A stretch of DNA of 64,000 nt from HK1 sp965220535 (lineage in GTDB: Bacteria > Pseudomonadota > Gammaproteobacteria > HK1). The DNA is taken from assembly GCA_965220535.1 (NCBI GenBank), contig OZ244833.1:3472001-3536000 (forward strand), in the 5' to 3' direction. Below are positions 55,001 through 63,098 of this stretch, piece by piece. A model generated the notes under the pieces. The model worked only from the letters and a program-made list of their open reading frames with translations. It was not told the DNA's origin and ran no database searches. Numbering within the stretch: position 1 is the first letter of the stretch; each line of letters opens with the position of its first letter. Position numbers and translations under genes: made by a program.

Positions 55001-56211
55001 GAAACAAAAAGAAAAAGAGTGAAGAAAAATTATTCGATCTATATTCAGCCGGATTAGTTACTTCTAGAGATCCTTGGTGTGTCAATCATTCCAAGAATAA
55101 ATTGATCGAAAATATTAGGAGAACTCTGTCCTTTTATAATTCGGAGGTTGATCGATATCAGAAATCAAATAAAACGATTTCGATCAAATCTTTTGTTGAT
55201 AAGAATCCCATAAAAATTAGTTGGGATCGTCCTGATTTTATTAGAATAAAGCAGGGGCGATATTTGAACTTTAAAGAACAATCTGTCATCCAAACCATTT
55301 ACAGACCATTCAATAAACAATGGTGTTATTTCAATAGACATTTCAATAGCTGTGTATACCTGCTTACCAATATATTTTCTATTGGTGATTCGGGAGAAAA
55401 TTTGCTGATATCCTTGACAGGGGTTGGATCTTTTTCATTTTCTAGCCTGATGATAGGAAATCTGCCCAATTTTTCTGTGATTAATGCAGGTCAGCATTTC
55501 CCCCTGAAAATCTACCCGAAAAACCCGACCCCCAGCCTATTGAGCACCGACAACCCCGAAGGCTCGCAATGGAGTTATTCGATATCCGATCAAGGCCTCG
55601 CACATTTCCAACAAAAACACCCCAACCTAACCATCACCAAAGAAGATATCTTCTACTACACCTACGCCGTGTTGCACTCCGAGCAGTATCGCGAAATATA
55701 CGCAGCCAATCTGACTAAGGAATTGCCTCGGATTCCGCCGGCGCCGAGCGATCGAGCCTTTCAGGATTTCGTCGAGGCCGGTAGAAGACTAGGGCATTTA
55801 CATGTCAACTACGAAAGCGTCGATCGCTATGAAGTCGATCTCCTCGAAACCAGAGAACTCCTCTCCGTGCCCGACGAGAAATACTACCGCGTCGAGCAAA
55901 TGAAATTTGCAGGCACCGCTCGCAAGCCGAATAAAACCCGCATCGTTTATAACTCGTCTATCGCCCTCGCCGGTATTCCGTTGAAGGCCTACGATTACAA
56001 AGTCAACGGCAAAACCGCCATCGAATGGGTCATGGATCGGCAATGCGTTCGCATCGACAAAGACAGCGGAATCGTCAACGACGCCAACGATTACGCCAAC
56101 GAGACCATGAATGATCCCCGCTATCCCTTGGATCTGCTCCGGCGGGTGATCACCGTCAGTTTGGAAACGCTCGATATCGTTCGCACCCTGCCCGAACTGG
56201 ACTTGGATTGA
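52027..56211 (+). CDS. Type ISP-like RM enzyme, helicase-methylase-specificity part
   Basis: Continues the enzyme: the helicase, from LVPSLALMAQTVREW (motif Ia) just upstream of this ATG, has DEAH in LIVCDEAHRTTG, motif III YMTATPRIF, and motif VI QAVGRVMRRAEG. A gamma-class N6-adenine methylase follows, with motif I EPFVGTGTFIARLL near 54090 and NPPYSVGQ near 54405. The C-terminal target-recognition part (54700-55500) is markedly AT-richer than the rest, as expected when specificity domains are exchanged. Together with the N-terminal frame it forms a single-chain LlaBIII/LlaGI-like RM protein: methylates one strand, translocates and cuts. Alone it lacks Walker A and the nuclease. Confidence 0.88.
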   Translation: MAQTVREWNNDTGLPMRSFAVCSDIQVGTRRKYAGKDDIAEISTTDLEIPATTDPQKLGIAMANRQPRSAGGLSVVFATYQSIQVIAEAQKKHAVPHFDLIVCDEAHRTTGATLAGTEESNFVKVHDNDIIAGDKRLYMTATPRIFSDAVVQRAREVEASLASMDDEKLFGPIFHYLSFGKAVEQRLLSDYKVVVLKIDEGTISAAVQSALADESNELQLDDATKIIGCYKALAKQGLKEDLRTDPGPMRRALAFCRSIKSSKLIESEFTRVVDEYIEQERDREGQEQAFLPCEVEHIDGTFRAKERGRLLDWLRDDSQETGCRILTNARVLSEGVDVPALDAILFLHPRKSQIDVVQAVGRVMRRAEGKKLGYVVLPVGIPAGVPPEEALKDNKRFQVIWQILNALRAHDERLDAVINQGGLGQDISDRIEIVTVVDQLPSARKPAGEKIDIGGRAGQDPAEYPDEPLDETLKQEPLPIDEEFSRAVLAMLVDKCGNRTYWADWAKDVAEIAQKHISRLKGILKARLDLREKFDDFLKELKAEINDSIEESDAIEMLAQHIVTRPVFEALFRGGASIDQNPVSRAMQKILDQLEPEHLEKEAVSLEGFYESVRRRTDGLTDPKARQNLAAELYESFFRNAFPLTAQRLGVAYTPVEIVDFIIHSINDLLEQEFGETLSSENINILEPFVGTGTFIARLLQSGLIEPKDLERKYENEIFANEIQLLPYYISLINIESAYQAVSKEGVYRSFKGLNLTDTFEVKKPDLLRRYFEETHQRRERMEKRRIDVILGNPPYSVGQRSQNDNAQNIFYPELNGRVNETYVKGSSATNHKSLYDSYIRAIRWATDRIQDKGIIGFVTNASWIENASADRMRACLREEFSSLYVFNLRGNARLSGDARRREKGSVFGISARVPVVVALLIKNPEAEKSGEIFYCDIGDYLSREEKLDLIRAFYGVALMQQQDKWKKIQPDEHHDWMNQRRSDFKKYICIGNKKKKSEEKLFDLYSAGLVTSRDPWCVNHSKNKLIENIRRTLSFYNSEVDRYQKSNKTISIKSFVDKNPIKISWDRPDFIRIKQGRYLNFKEQSVIQTIYRPFNKQWCYFNRHFNSCVYLLTNIFSIGDSGENLLISLTGVGSFSFSSLMIGNLPNFSVINAGQHFPLKIYPKNPTPSLLSTDNPEGSQWSYSISDQGLAHFQQKHPNLTITKEDIFYYTYAVLHSEQYREIYAANLTKELPRIPPAPSDRAFQDFVEAGRRLGHLHVNYESVDRYEVDLLETRELLSVPDEKYYRVEQMKFAGTARKPNKTRIVYNSSIALAGIPLKAYDYKVNGKTAIEWVMDRQCVRIDKDSGIVNDANDYANETMNDPRYPLDLLRRVITVSLETLDIVRTLPELDLD

Positions 56212-56232
56212 GGCTGTTTGGGATCCATTTTT

Positions 56233-56682
56233 TCAGGCACTGACGATATCGGTGTCATGGTGGTAATAACAACCGGGGAGTGTCGTATCTTCTTCGAAAC
56301 TGACGCGGGTCTCGGTGATATATCCCGTTCGCATCAGAAGTTCGCATCCTTCGATTGCGCTTTGCAGATTGTAGAATGGGCTTTGCTCATGTTTGTAAAG
56401 ATGCCAAATATCGGGGTCGAGGTAGCGTGATTTGAAGTGTATATAGGATTTTTTTTCATAGACATTAACTCGGGTGGGTAATTTTGTTTCCGCGTGGTAA
56501 ATGTCGGCGTAAATTTTGGCGTGTACGTAATCGGAGAAAGGATAAGGCTTGTTGTGATACTCGGACGAGTAAATCTTCGGTGCTGTGACCACTTTCCAAT
56601 TTGCATCATCTTCGGCTTGGAATTCCACGATGAAGATTCCATCATTGGAAAACGAAGGCCTCGGCGGCGGTATTTTCTTCAT
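56233..56682 (-). CDS. Unknown 149-residue protein
   Basis: Starts MKKIPPPRPSFSNDGIFIVE at ATG 56682 with GAAAGGAG 8 bp upstream. Aromatic-rich and soluble, with no signal or membrane helix. Ends close to (21 bp from) the convergent restriction gene. The family is not recognised; the position suggests an accessory or immunity gene of the restriction locus, which is only inference. Its 5' end is echoed upstream. Confidence 0.6.
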   Translation of the reverse strand: MKKIPPPRPSFSNDGIFIVEFQAEDDANWKVVTAPKIYSSEYHNKPYPFSDYVHAKIYADIYHAETKLPTRVNVYEKKSYIHFKSRYLDPDIWHLYKHEQSPFYNLQSAIEGCELLMRTGYITETRVSFEEDTTLPGCYYHHDTDIVSA

Positions 56683-56786
56683 GTTATTACTCCTTTCGTA
56701 TGAAGCGGGACGAAAACGATCATAGTGAGACGATAATGCTTGGTTATTGGTGCTCCGACGATTTCGGTCTGCGACGAAAGCCTTTA

Positions 56787-56921
56787 TTATACTCGATATT
56801 CGGATTCGGAAGTTGGCAACATTGTGGCCGTGTTCCAATGCATATTATATCTGGATTTGAATTCCACGATAAAGACACCATCATCGGAAATCGCAGGCAC
56901 CGTCGTCGGTATGCTTTCCAT
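56787..56921 (-). pseudogene. Echo of the 5' end of the gene at 56233-56682
   Basis: From ATG 56921 a 44-codon frame (MESIPTTVPAISDDGVFIVE then FKS) matches the real start (MKKIPPPRPSFSNDGIFIVE then FQA), including NW against HWNT, and ends in a stop after SESEYRV. The period is 239 bp. The flanking 56940-57020 also aligns with 56700-56780 (GGCGGACAACGAAACCC against GGTCTGCGACGAAAGCC). Confidence 0.7.
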
Positions 56922-57021
56922 GCCCTTATTTCTTCCGTACACAACAGGCGCAAATACTTATAGTGAAGTGATGATATTTGGGTATCGATGCATCTCTAAC
57001 ATCGGCGGACAACGAAACCCA

Positions 57022-57414
57022 TCATTCCAAAACCCCCGCCTCTCGTAGCATCTCCCGATAGGACTTCACGCATTGGATGAGAGTGTCGCGGTCGATGGCC
57101 ACGACGCATCGACGATCGATATCGAGTATTTTTCGCCGCTTGTTATCGGTGAGCCATCGTTCGATATTGGCTCGGTGTTCGCTTAGATCCTTCTGTAGCC
57201 TTTGTTGCTCCTCTCTCGTTTCCCGCGATGGCCTTTTTTTCAGCAAGGCATCGACTCGACTCTCTATCTCGCTGGATTTCAGGCTGAAGGTCTCGCATTC
57301 GAAGCGAGTTTGCTCGTCCTCGAATTTGATGCAGTCGAAATCCGGCAGGATGTCGTTCGCTGTCGATGCGCATGCCAGACAGAGGGCGACGATGGTCATG
57401 AGGGTGCGGTTCAT
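57022..57414 (-). CDS. Small exported protein of unknown function
   Basis: A 130-residue protein with a signal peptide (MNRTLMTIVALCLACASTA) and a mature part starting near NDILPDFDC. Cysteines lie at FDC, FECET, RRC and IQC, and the body is a charged helix (EEQQRLQKDLSEHRANIERW). The charged helical, cysteine-bearing layout vaguely recalls LprI-like lysozyme inhibitors, but the family signature is not clear. The start at 57414 lacks a strong ribosome site. Confidence 0.5.
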   Translation of the reverse strand: MNRTLMTIVALCLACASTANDILPDFDCIKFEDEQTRFECETFSLKSSEIESRVDALLKKRPSRETREEQQRLQKDLSEHRANIERWLTDNKRRKILDIDRRCVVAIDRDTLIQCVKSYREMLREAGVLE

Positions 57415-57789
57415 GATGCGTTATCGAGTGTGTGTTGGCAGACCTGGATGTTTCGGATTGTTTCGGATTCCCCGATACTCCCCGATACTCCGGTATTTTC
57501 GTCGATCATTCCGGTTCCGGTGGGCGATCGGTTTTACGGGCGGATGACACAAGCAAGCGGCGATCGGCGATTTTCTCACGGGCAAATCGATTCAAGCGAT
57601 CCTTACCATTGCCTTGCATGGCCAAGCCGACCGTGCGAGAGCCTTCGAGCCGGTCGAATCGCTCGCTTCCATCGCCGAAAAAAGCCCGCTGGACAAGGGA
57701 TTCTCCGGTGCCGGCGGGGTCGGCCGAGTCCTTTTTTCGGGGAGTCCTTTTTTCGGAATGGCGAGATTCGAAGATCATAAATGACATCG

Positions 57790-58110
57790 TATCGATCCGA
57801 CCTTCGCTGTTCGGCAAGGCGTGTCATTTTCTCCCTCGCCTTTTTGACGCCATTGGCTTTCTTTTCGCATCGACCAGCGCGCTGCTTGGAAAGGATCGGG
57901 ATCTCGGCCGCGCCGAGAAACCATCTGCATTCACCATCTGCATTCCTAGGCGCAACCCTCCTTTGCCTTCGGGTAGCGGTAGGCTGATGGCCGGTGTGGG
58001 TGCCAGGTCCAAAGCCCGAAACGGGGTCGCCGGTGCTGCCCAAGCCTCTCGAAGCCGTGCCCGGTGCGCGGCTTGGGTCAAGATGGCGTTGATCGTGTCG
58101 TAGCCGCTCG
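57790..58110 (-). repeat. Echo of the amidase 3' end
   Basis: Reads on the minus strand as a degraded copy of the amidase C-terminus: TQAA, then LAPTPAISLPLPEGKGGL and GMQMV against the real LAGTPAINLPLLEGEAGL and GIQMV. GGCAAGGCGTGTCATTT occurs in both (57812 and 58151). The period is about 340 bp. Small frameshifts break it. From 57415 to 57789 no gene is seen. Confidence 0.75.
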
Positions 58111-58160
58111 AAAATTCGCCGAGCGTCTTGGCGGTATCAAGAGCCGCTCGGCAAGGCGTG

Positions 58161-59681
58161 TCATTTCCCCGCCCCCTCGCCTTTTTGCCCCTCTTGGCGT
58201 GCGTGTTGCATCAACCAGTGCGCCGCTTGGAAAAGGTCGGCATCTCGGCCGCGGCGAGAGACCATCTGTATCCCCAAGGGCAACCCAGCCTCGCCCTCGA
58301 GCAGCGGTAGGTTGATCGCCGGAGTCCCGGCCAGAGTCCAAAGCCCGTTGAAAACGGGGTCGCCGGTGCTGTCCAATCCGCTCAAGGCCGTGCCCGGCGC
58401 GGCTTGGGTCAAGATGGCGTCGTAGTCGCTCAAAAAATCGTCGAGCGTTTCGGTCAGCGCGTCGGCGGCATCGAGTGCCTGTGAATACTCTCCCACCGAA
58501 AGATCCTCTCCCGCCTTGATGCGGGCGGTGATCTTTTCGCTGAGAAGTTCCGAACGCGATGCTCGATGCTCGGCGAAAATGGCGGCGATCGATCCCCCCA
58601 AAATCCTTCGGTGGATCTCGTCGGCGCTTTCGAATTCAGGCGGCAGAAGGGCATCGGGTAGTTCGATCCCCGTATTCGATAGCCAATCCGCGCGGCATCG
58701 CCGGGCCTCTTCGCTTTCCCGCTCCTGATAAGGGGAGGGCACGAAGGCTAGGCGAGGCGCTCGCTCGGGGAGCGCTTCCGGCCGAAGGCGTGGATTCTCG
58801 CCGGATCCGCGGTCCGAAGGCGGATGTCGGTCTCGGTCGGCGGGTGAAGGCTGCATCAGCACCTCTCCGACGAGGGCGAGATCGTCGAGCGAGCGGGCGA
58901 AAACCCCGACATGATCGAGCCGCTGCGACAGCGAGAACATCCCGCTTCTCGAGATCGACCCGAAAGTGGGTTTGTAGGCGAATACGCCGCAAAAAGAACC
59001 GGGGCGGATCACCGAGCCGATCGTTTGCGATCCCAAAGCGAGGGGTACCATGCAATCGGCCACCGCGGCCGCCGAACCGCTCGACGATCCCCCGGGGGTG
59101 TGTCCGAGCGCATGGGGGTTGCGGGTTTTGCCCGGATGGGAGAGGGCGAACTCGGTGGTGACCGTCTTGCCCGGGATGATCGCCCCCGCGGCGCGTAGAA
59201 GGCGAACCACCTGCGCATCCGCATCGGGCCTTCGTCCTTCGTGGATCGGGGAGCCGAGCTGCGTCGGCATGTCGCGGGTGTCGATGATATCCTTGATGCC
59301 GACCGGGATACCGTGCAAGGGCTCGGGGGCGCGTCCTTGGGCCAGTTCTCGATCGCATCGGCGGGCTTCGGCCAGCGCCTTTTCGGGATCGAGAAAAGCC
59401 CACGCCCCGACTCGGCTTTCGCGGGACTCGATGCGGCGCAGACAAGCGCTCATCAGGGCTTCGCACGAGAGCGTCCCGGCGCGAATGCGCGCCGCCGCTT
59501 CGCTCGCTCCGAGGCAGGCGGGATCGTCGATCTCGGGCGATCGAACGGTCGATCCGGTAGCCAAGGTGCAAGCCCCGTCGCAAGCGGGTCGATCCGGGCT
59601 CGGCGCCGCGGCGCCGGATCGGTCGGCGGCTACAGGCTTCGAGTTCGACGGTGCTTCCGGTTGCGCTCGTTCTTGATTCAT
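58161..59681 (-). CDS. Amidase-signature-family hydrolase
   Basis: A 506-residue amidase. HGIPVGIKDIIDTRDMPT supplies the catalytic Lys, GHTPGGSSSGSAAAVAD the cis-Ser of the signature, and LGSQTIGSVIRPGSFCG the nucleophilic Ser. LPLLEGEAGLPLGIQMV is a typical end. The reaction is hydrolysis of an amide or transfer of its ammonia. About 60 extra low-complexity residues precede the core. ATG 59681 has AGGAG 7 bp upstream. It is not GatA by context, since gatC and gatB are absent. Confidence 0.9.
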   Translation of the reverse strand: MNQERAQPEAPSNSKPVAADRSGAAAPSPDRPACDGACTLATGSTVRSPEIDDPACLGASEAAARIRAGTLSCEALMSACLRRIESRESRVGAWAFLDPEKALAEARRCDRELAQGRAPEPLHGIPVGIKDIIDTRDMPTQLGSPIHEGRRPDADAQVVRLLRAAGAIIPGKTVTTEFALSHPGKTRNPHALGHTPGGSSSGSAAAVADCMVPLALGSQTIGSVIRPGSFCGVFAYKPTFGSISRSGMFSLSQRLDHVGVFARSLDDLALVGEVLMQPSPADRDRHPPSDRGSGENPRLRPEALPERAPRLAFVPSPYQERESEEARRCRADWLSNTGIELPDALLPPEFESADEIHRRILGGSIAAIFAEHRASRSELLSEKITARIKAGEDLSVGEYSQALDAADALTETLDDFLSDYDAILTQAAPGTALSGLDSTGDPVFNGLWTLAGTPAINLPLLEGEAGLPLGIQMVSRRGRDADLFQAAHWLMQHARQEGQKGEGAGK

Positions 59682-60059
59682 CGATGAATCTCCTGGCAAA
59701 GCGTGCCCTTCTTTTTCGTCGTTCGGGCGGGTGGCATCCGTCGGCCTCCCTCGGCATGGAGCCCTTGCCCTTCGTTCGCCAAGCGCGCGTTGAAGCGGCG
59801 GTATCGAGAACGAAACCCGGGCATCTTCGATGCCGAGAACGCCGAAAAAGGGCGCGAGCCAAGTCCTCCGGTAGGAGAATGAAAAACGCATCGGAGCGAC
59901 GGAGCGCTTGGGCTGCGCTTTTTCCTTCGAGCCCGACAAGGACAATCCCCGGGCGAATCCTAGCCGAGCCCGCCGCGGGGCACCCATCGGATATTGTGGA
60001 TCACCGCCCTTCGTTCCGGCGAGGGCCGAGAATCGGCGATATGGAAGCCGGTCGTTCGG

Positions 60060-61524
60060 AGCGTTCGCGAGTCCCAAGGCCTATAAGCGTTATCGCAAGG
60101 ATTTGCCGTCGGCTGCCGAGCATCGCCGCCGGGGTATGCGGTTCCGTGCGCTTGGCCGGCGATGGAGCCTTTCGGATCTTCGCTGCAAAGTGTTGTAAGT
60201 ATCTTTGCGTAGCGGCGGCAGATGTCCAAGAGCGAACGATGCAAAGCGAGCGCCGTGGCAAGCGGCGATTCCCCTAGCGAGCCATCGATCGAGAGGAAGG
60301 GATAACGCTTTGCGGTGCGCCGCCATCCTTCGCCGCTGCGACCACGACGCCTTGGGCTTTTCCCTCGCCGCCGAGCTGCGCGAACCCGTGCGTGCACTTG
60401 GCCGGCGGCGAGGCCCTTGGGAGTATCGGCGTGGGGCATGAAGGGCGTTGCGTCACCCGTGGCAGATGCCCGAAAGCGAGCGATTCGCCCGTCGAGCCAT
60501 CGCTCGAGAGGAGCGCATGATCTTTGGCAAACGTCGAATCGTGCGGTGTGCCGCCATCCTTCGCTTTCGGCCATTACGATCTCCGGTGCTGCGGGTTTTT
60601 CCCTTGCCGCGCAGATGCGCGATTCCCCTGCGCTTGGGGCAGCGAAGCCCTTAGGGTCTTCGACGCATGGCAAAGGGCCGCCGCGTCGCCCGTGGCGGAT
60701 GCCCGAAAGCGAACGATTCGCCCGTCGAGCCATCGCTCGAGAGGAGCGCATGATCTTTGGCAAACGTCGAATCGTGCGGTGTGCCGCCATCCTTCGCTTT
60801 CGGCCATTACGATCTCCGATGCTGCGGGTTTTTCCCTTGCCGCGCAGATGCGTGATTCCCCTGCGCTTGGGGCAGCGAAGCCCTTAGGGTCTTCGACGCA
60901 TGGCAAAGGGCCGCCGCGTCGCCCGTGGCGGTTGCCCGAAAGCGAGCGTCGGGTGAGCATGACAAGGGTTGATTCGCCCGAGAGGAGCGCATGATCTTTG
61001 GCAAGCGTCGAATCGTGCGGCGTGTCACCCTCATGCGCTTTCGGCCGTCGCTATCCGTGGTGCTTCAGATCTTTCCCGCGCCGCTCGGCTCCGCGATGCC
61101 GCGCTTGGCCGGCGGCGAAGCCCTTCGGATTATCGGCCGAGGGCATGAAGGACGCGGCGTCGCCATGGCGGATGTCCGAAAGCGAACGATTCGAAGCGAG
61201 CGTCATGACAAGCGGCGATCAGCCGATCGAGCCACCGATCGAGCCACCGATCAAGAGGAATGCAAGAGCCTTCGCAAGCGTTGACCTTTGCGGTATGCCA
61301 CCATACTTTGCCCTCGCTGTCCGCGTTTCTTCGGGTCTTTCCCTCGTCGCCGAAGCGCGAGATCTCCTGCGCGTTGCCGGCGGAGATTGTCGGATCTCCG
61401 GAAGTAGGGCATGCAGCATGAAGGACACCGGTGTCGCCGTGGCGGAGCCTTCGAAAGTCAACATCATGACAAGAGACGATTCACCCGTCGATCCACCCGT
61501 CGAACTACCGATCAAGAGGAAGGT
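60060..61524 (+). repeat. Six decaying echoes of the MATE gene 5' region
   Basis: Tandem units of about 230-275 bp, each aligning with the ribosome site, start codon and first 40-60 codons of the MATE gene at 61525. Start-codon equivalents lie near 60300, 60517, 60750, 60991 and 61270, with a fainter copy before 60300. Units at 60517 and 60750 are nearly identical (ATGATCTTTGGCAAACGTCG in both); the rest are diverged. Several keep GAGGAG plus ATG and short Arg-rich frames of 45-97 codons. From 59682 to 60060 I see nothing else clear. Confidence 0.85.
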
Positions 61525-62931
61525 ATGACCCTTCGCAAGCGTCGCCCTTTGCGGCCTACCACCATCCTTCGTCGTCGCTTTCGCGGCGCCTTGGGTCTAT
61601 CCCTTGCCGCCGAGGTGCGCGATACCGTGCGCTTGGCGTTGCCGGTGATGCTGGCGCGGCTCGGCGTGTTGACCATCGTGGTGATGGATACCGCCATGAG
61701 CGGTCGAATATCCGCCGACGATCTCGCCTGGTACTCGATTGCGGTGGCACCGCAGGTGCCGATGCTGCTGATCGGCATCGGGGCGTTGATGGGGACGGTG
61801 GTGATGACCGCCCAAGCCGTCGGGGCGAATCAGCTGGAAAAATGCGGGGCGATTTGGCGCACCGCCCTCGCTCATGCGGCGGTTGCAGGTCTTTTGATGC
61901 TCCTGCTTTGCACCCAAGGCGAGGCGTTTTTTCTTGCCGTCGGTCAGTCGCCGGAGATCGCCGCCGGGGCCGGAAGAGTGTTGCAGGCTTTGGGCTACGG
62001 CATCCCGGGGATGCTGCTTTATGTCTGCACCATCCTTCTGCTGGAGGGGATCGGACGCCCCAAGCCGGGCATGTACATCATGATCGGAGCCAATATCCTC
62101 AATCTCATCCTCAACTGGATGATGGTTTTCGGGAACGCCGGTTTCCCCGCGATGGGAGCGGAGGGCGCCGCGCTGGCTTCGAGCATCGTGCGCTGGGGCA
62201 TTTTCTTCGCGGCGGCGGCTTATGTGCTGCGCTATGTCGACCGCCGGCGTTTCGGCATTTTCGCCCCCCGAAATCCGCAAGAGCGTTTGGGCGCCCGCAT
62301 GCGCTCCATCGGCTTCCCGATGGGCTTGGCGCAGGGGTTGGAGTCCAGCGCCTTCGGGGCGATGATGCTGATCGCCGGCCTGATGGGGACGTCCGAGGTC
62401 GGCGGTTTTGCGATCCCGATGAATATGCTGACCCTCGCTTTCATGGGTGCCATCGGGCTTGCGACCGCCGCCAGCGTTCGGGTCGGCCGGGCGGTGGGAC
62501 GCGGAGATTCCATGGGGGTGCAGCGGGCGGGATGGGTGGCGGTGGGCTTGGTGCTGATCTATATGTCGCTGGTGGCGACGCTCTTTGCGCTGTTTCGTTA
62601 TCCGATCGTCGGTATCTACACCAACGACGCGACGGTGCTGGCGGTGGCGGCGACCACGATGGCCATCGCGATGCTGGTGACCTTCCCCGACGGAATGCAA
62701 GCGGTGATCGTCGGCGCCCTGCGCGGAGCTTCCGACGCTTGGCCTGCGGTTGCGCTCTATCTCATCGGCTTTTGGGGAGTGATGGTCTCGCTCGGCTACT
62801 GGCTGGCGATCGTGCAGGGAAAGGGAGCCCCCGGCCTCATGATTTCGGTCGCCGCCGGCGCATTGACCACCGCCGCCCTCCTTGCCTTGCGCTTTCGCAC
62901 GGTTTCCCGCCGCGCGGTCCGCCGGGTATGA
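61525..62931 (+). CDS. MATE-family multidrug/sodium antiporter
   Basis: A 468-residue, roughly 12-helix exporter. RDTVRLALPVMLARLGVLTI and VVMDTAMSGRIS are the first helices, GYGIPGMLLYVCTILLLEGIGRP the repeated MATE signature, and GMQAVIVGALRGASDAWPAV the second-half equivalent. It likely exports cationic or amphipathic compounds using Na+ or H+. GAGGAAGG precedes ATG 61525. The N-terminus is unusually Arg-rich and is duplicated upstream. Confidence 0.92.
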   Translation: MTLRKRRPLRPTTILRRRFRGALGLSLAAEVRDTVRLALPVMLARLGVLTIVVMDTAMSGRISADDLAWYSIAVAPQVPMLLIGIGALMGTVVMTAQAVGANQLEKCGAIWRTALAHAAVAGLLMLLLCTQGEAFFLAVGQSPEIAAGAGRVLQALGYGIPGMLLYVCTILLLEGIGRPKPGMYIMIGANILNLILNWMMVFGNAGFPAMGAEGAALASSIVRWGIFFAAAAYVLRYVDRRRFGIFAPRNPQERLGARMRSIGFPMGLAQGLESSAFGAMMLIAGLMGTSEVGGFAIPMNMLTLAFMGAIGLATAASVRVGRAVGRGDSMGVQRAGWVAVGLVLIYMSLVATLFALFRYPIVGIYTNDATVLAVAATTMAIAMLVTFPDGMQAVIVGALRGASDAWPAVALYLIGFWGVMVSLGYWLAIVQGKGAPGLMISVAAGALTTAALLALRFRTVSRRAVRRV

Positions 62932-63098
62932 GGGTATGTGCGCCTCTATTTGCGTGGATATGCACAAAATGGCAAGATAAGACCGTCGCGATTTTCAAAC
63001 GAGCACTGGCTGATCCCCCTTGGTGACTGCAGGGAATATCAGGCTAGTCTCGGGAATGAGCTCATCCGCTTTGCTTCGATGTAATGGGATTTTTGTAC

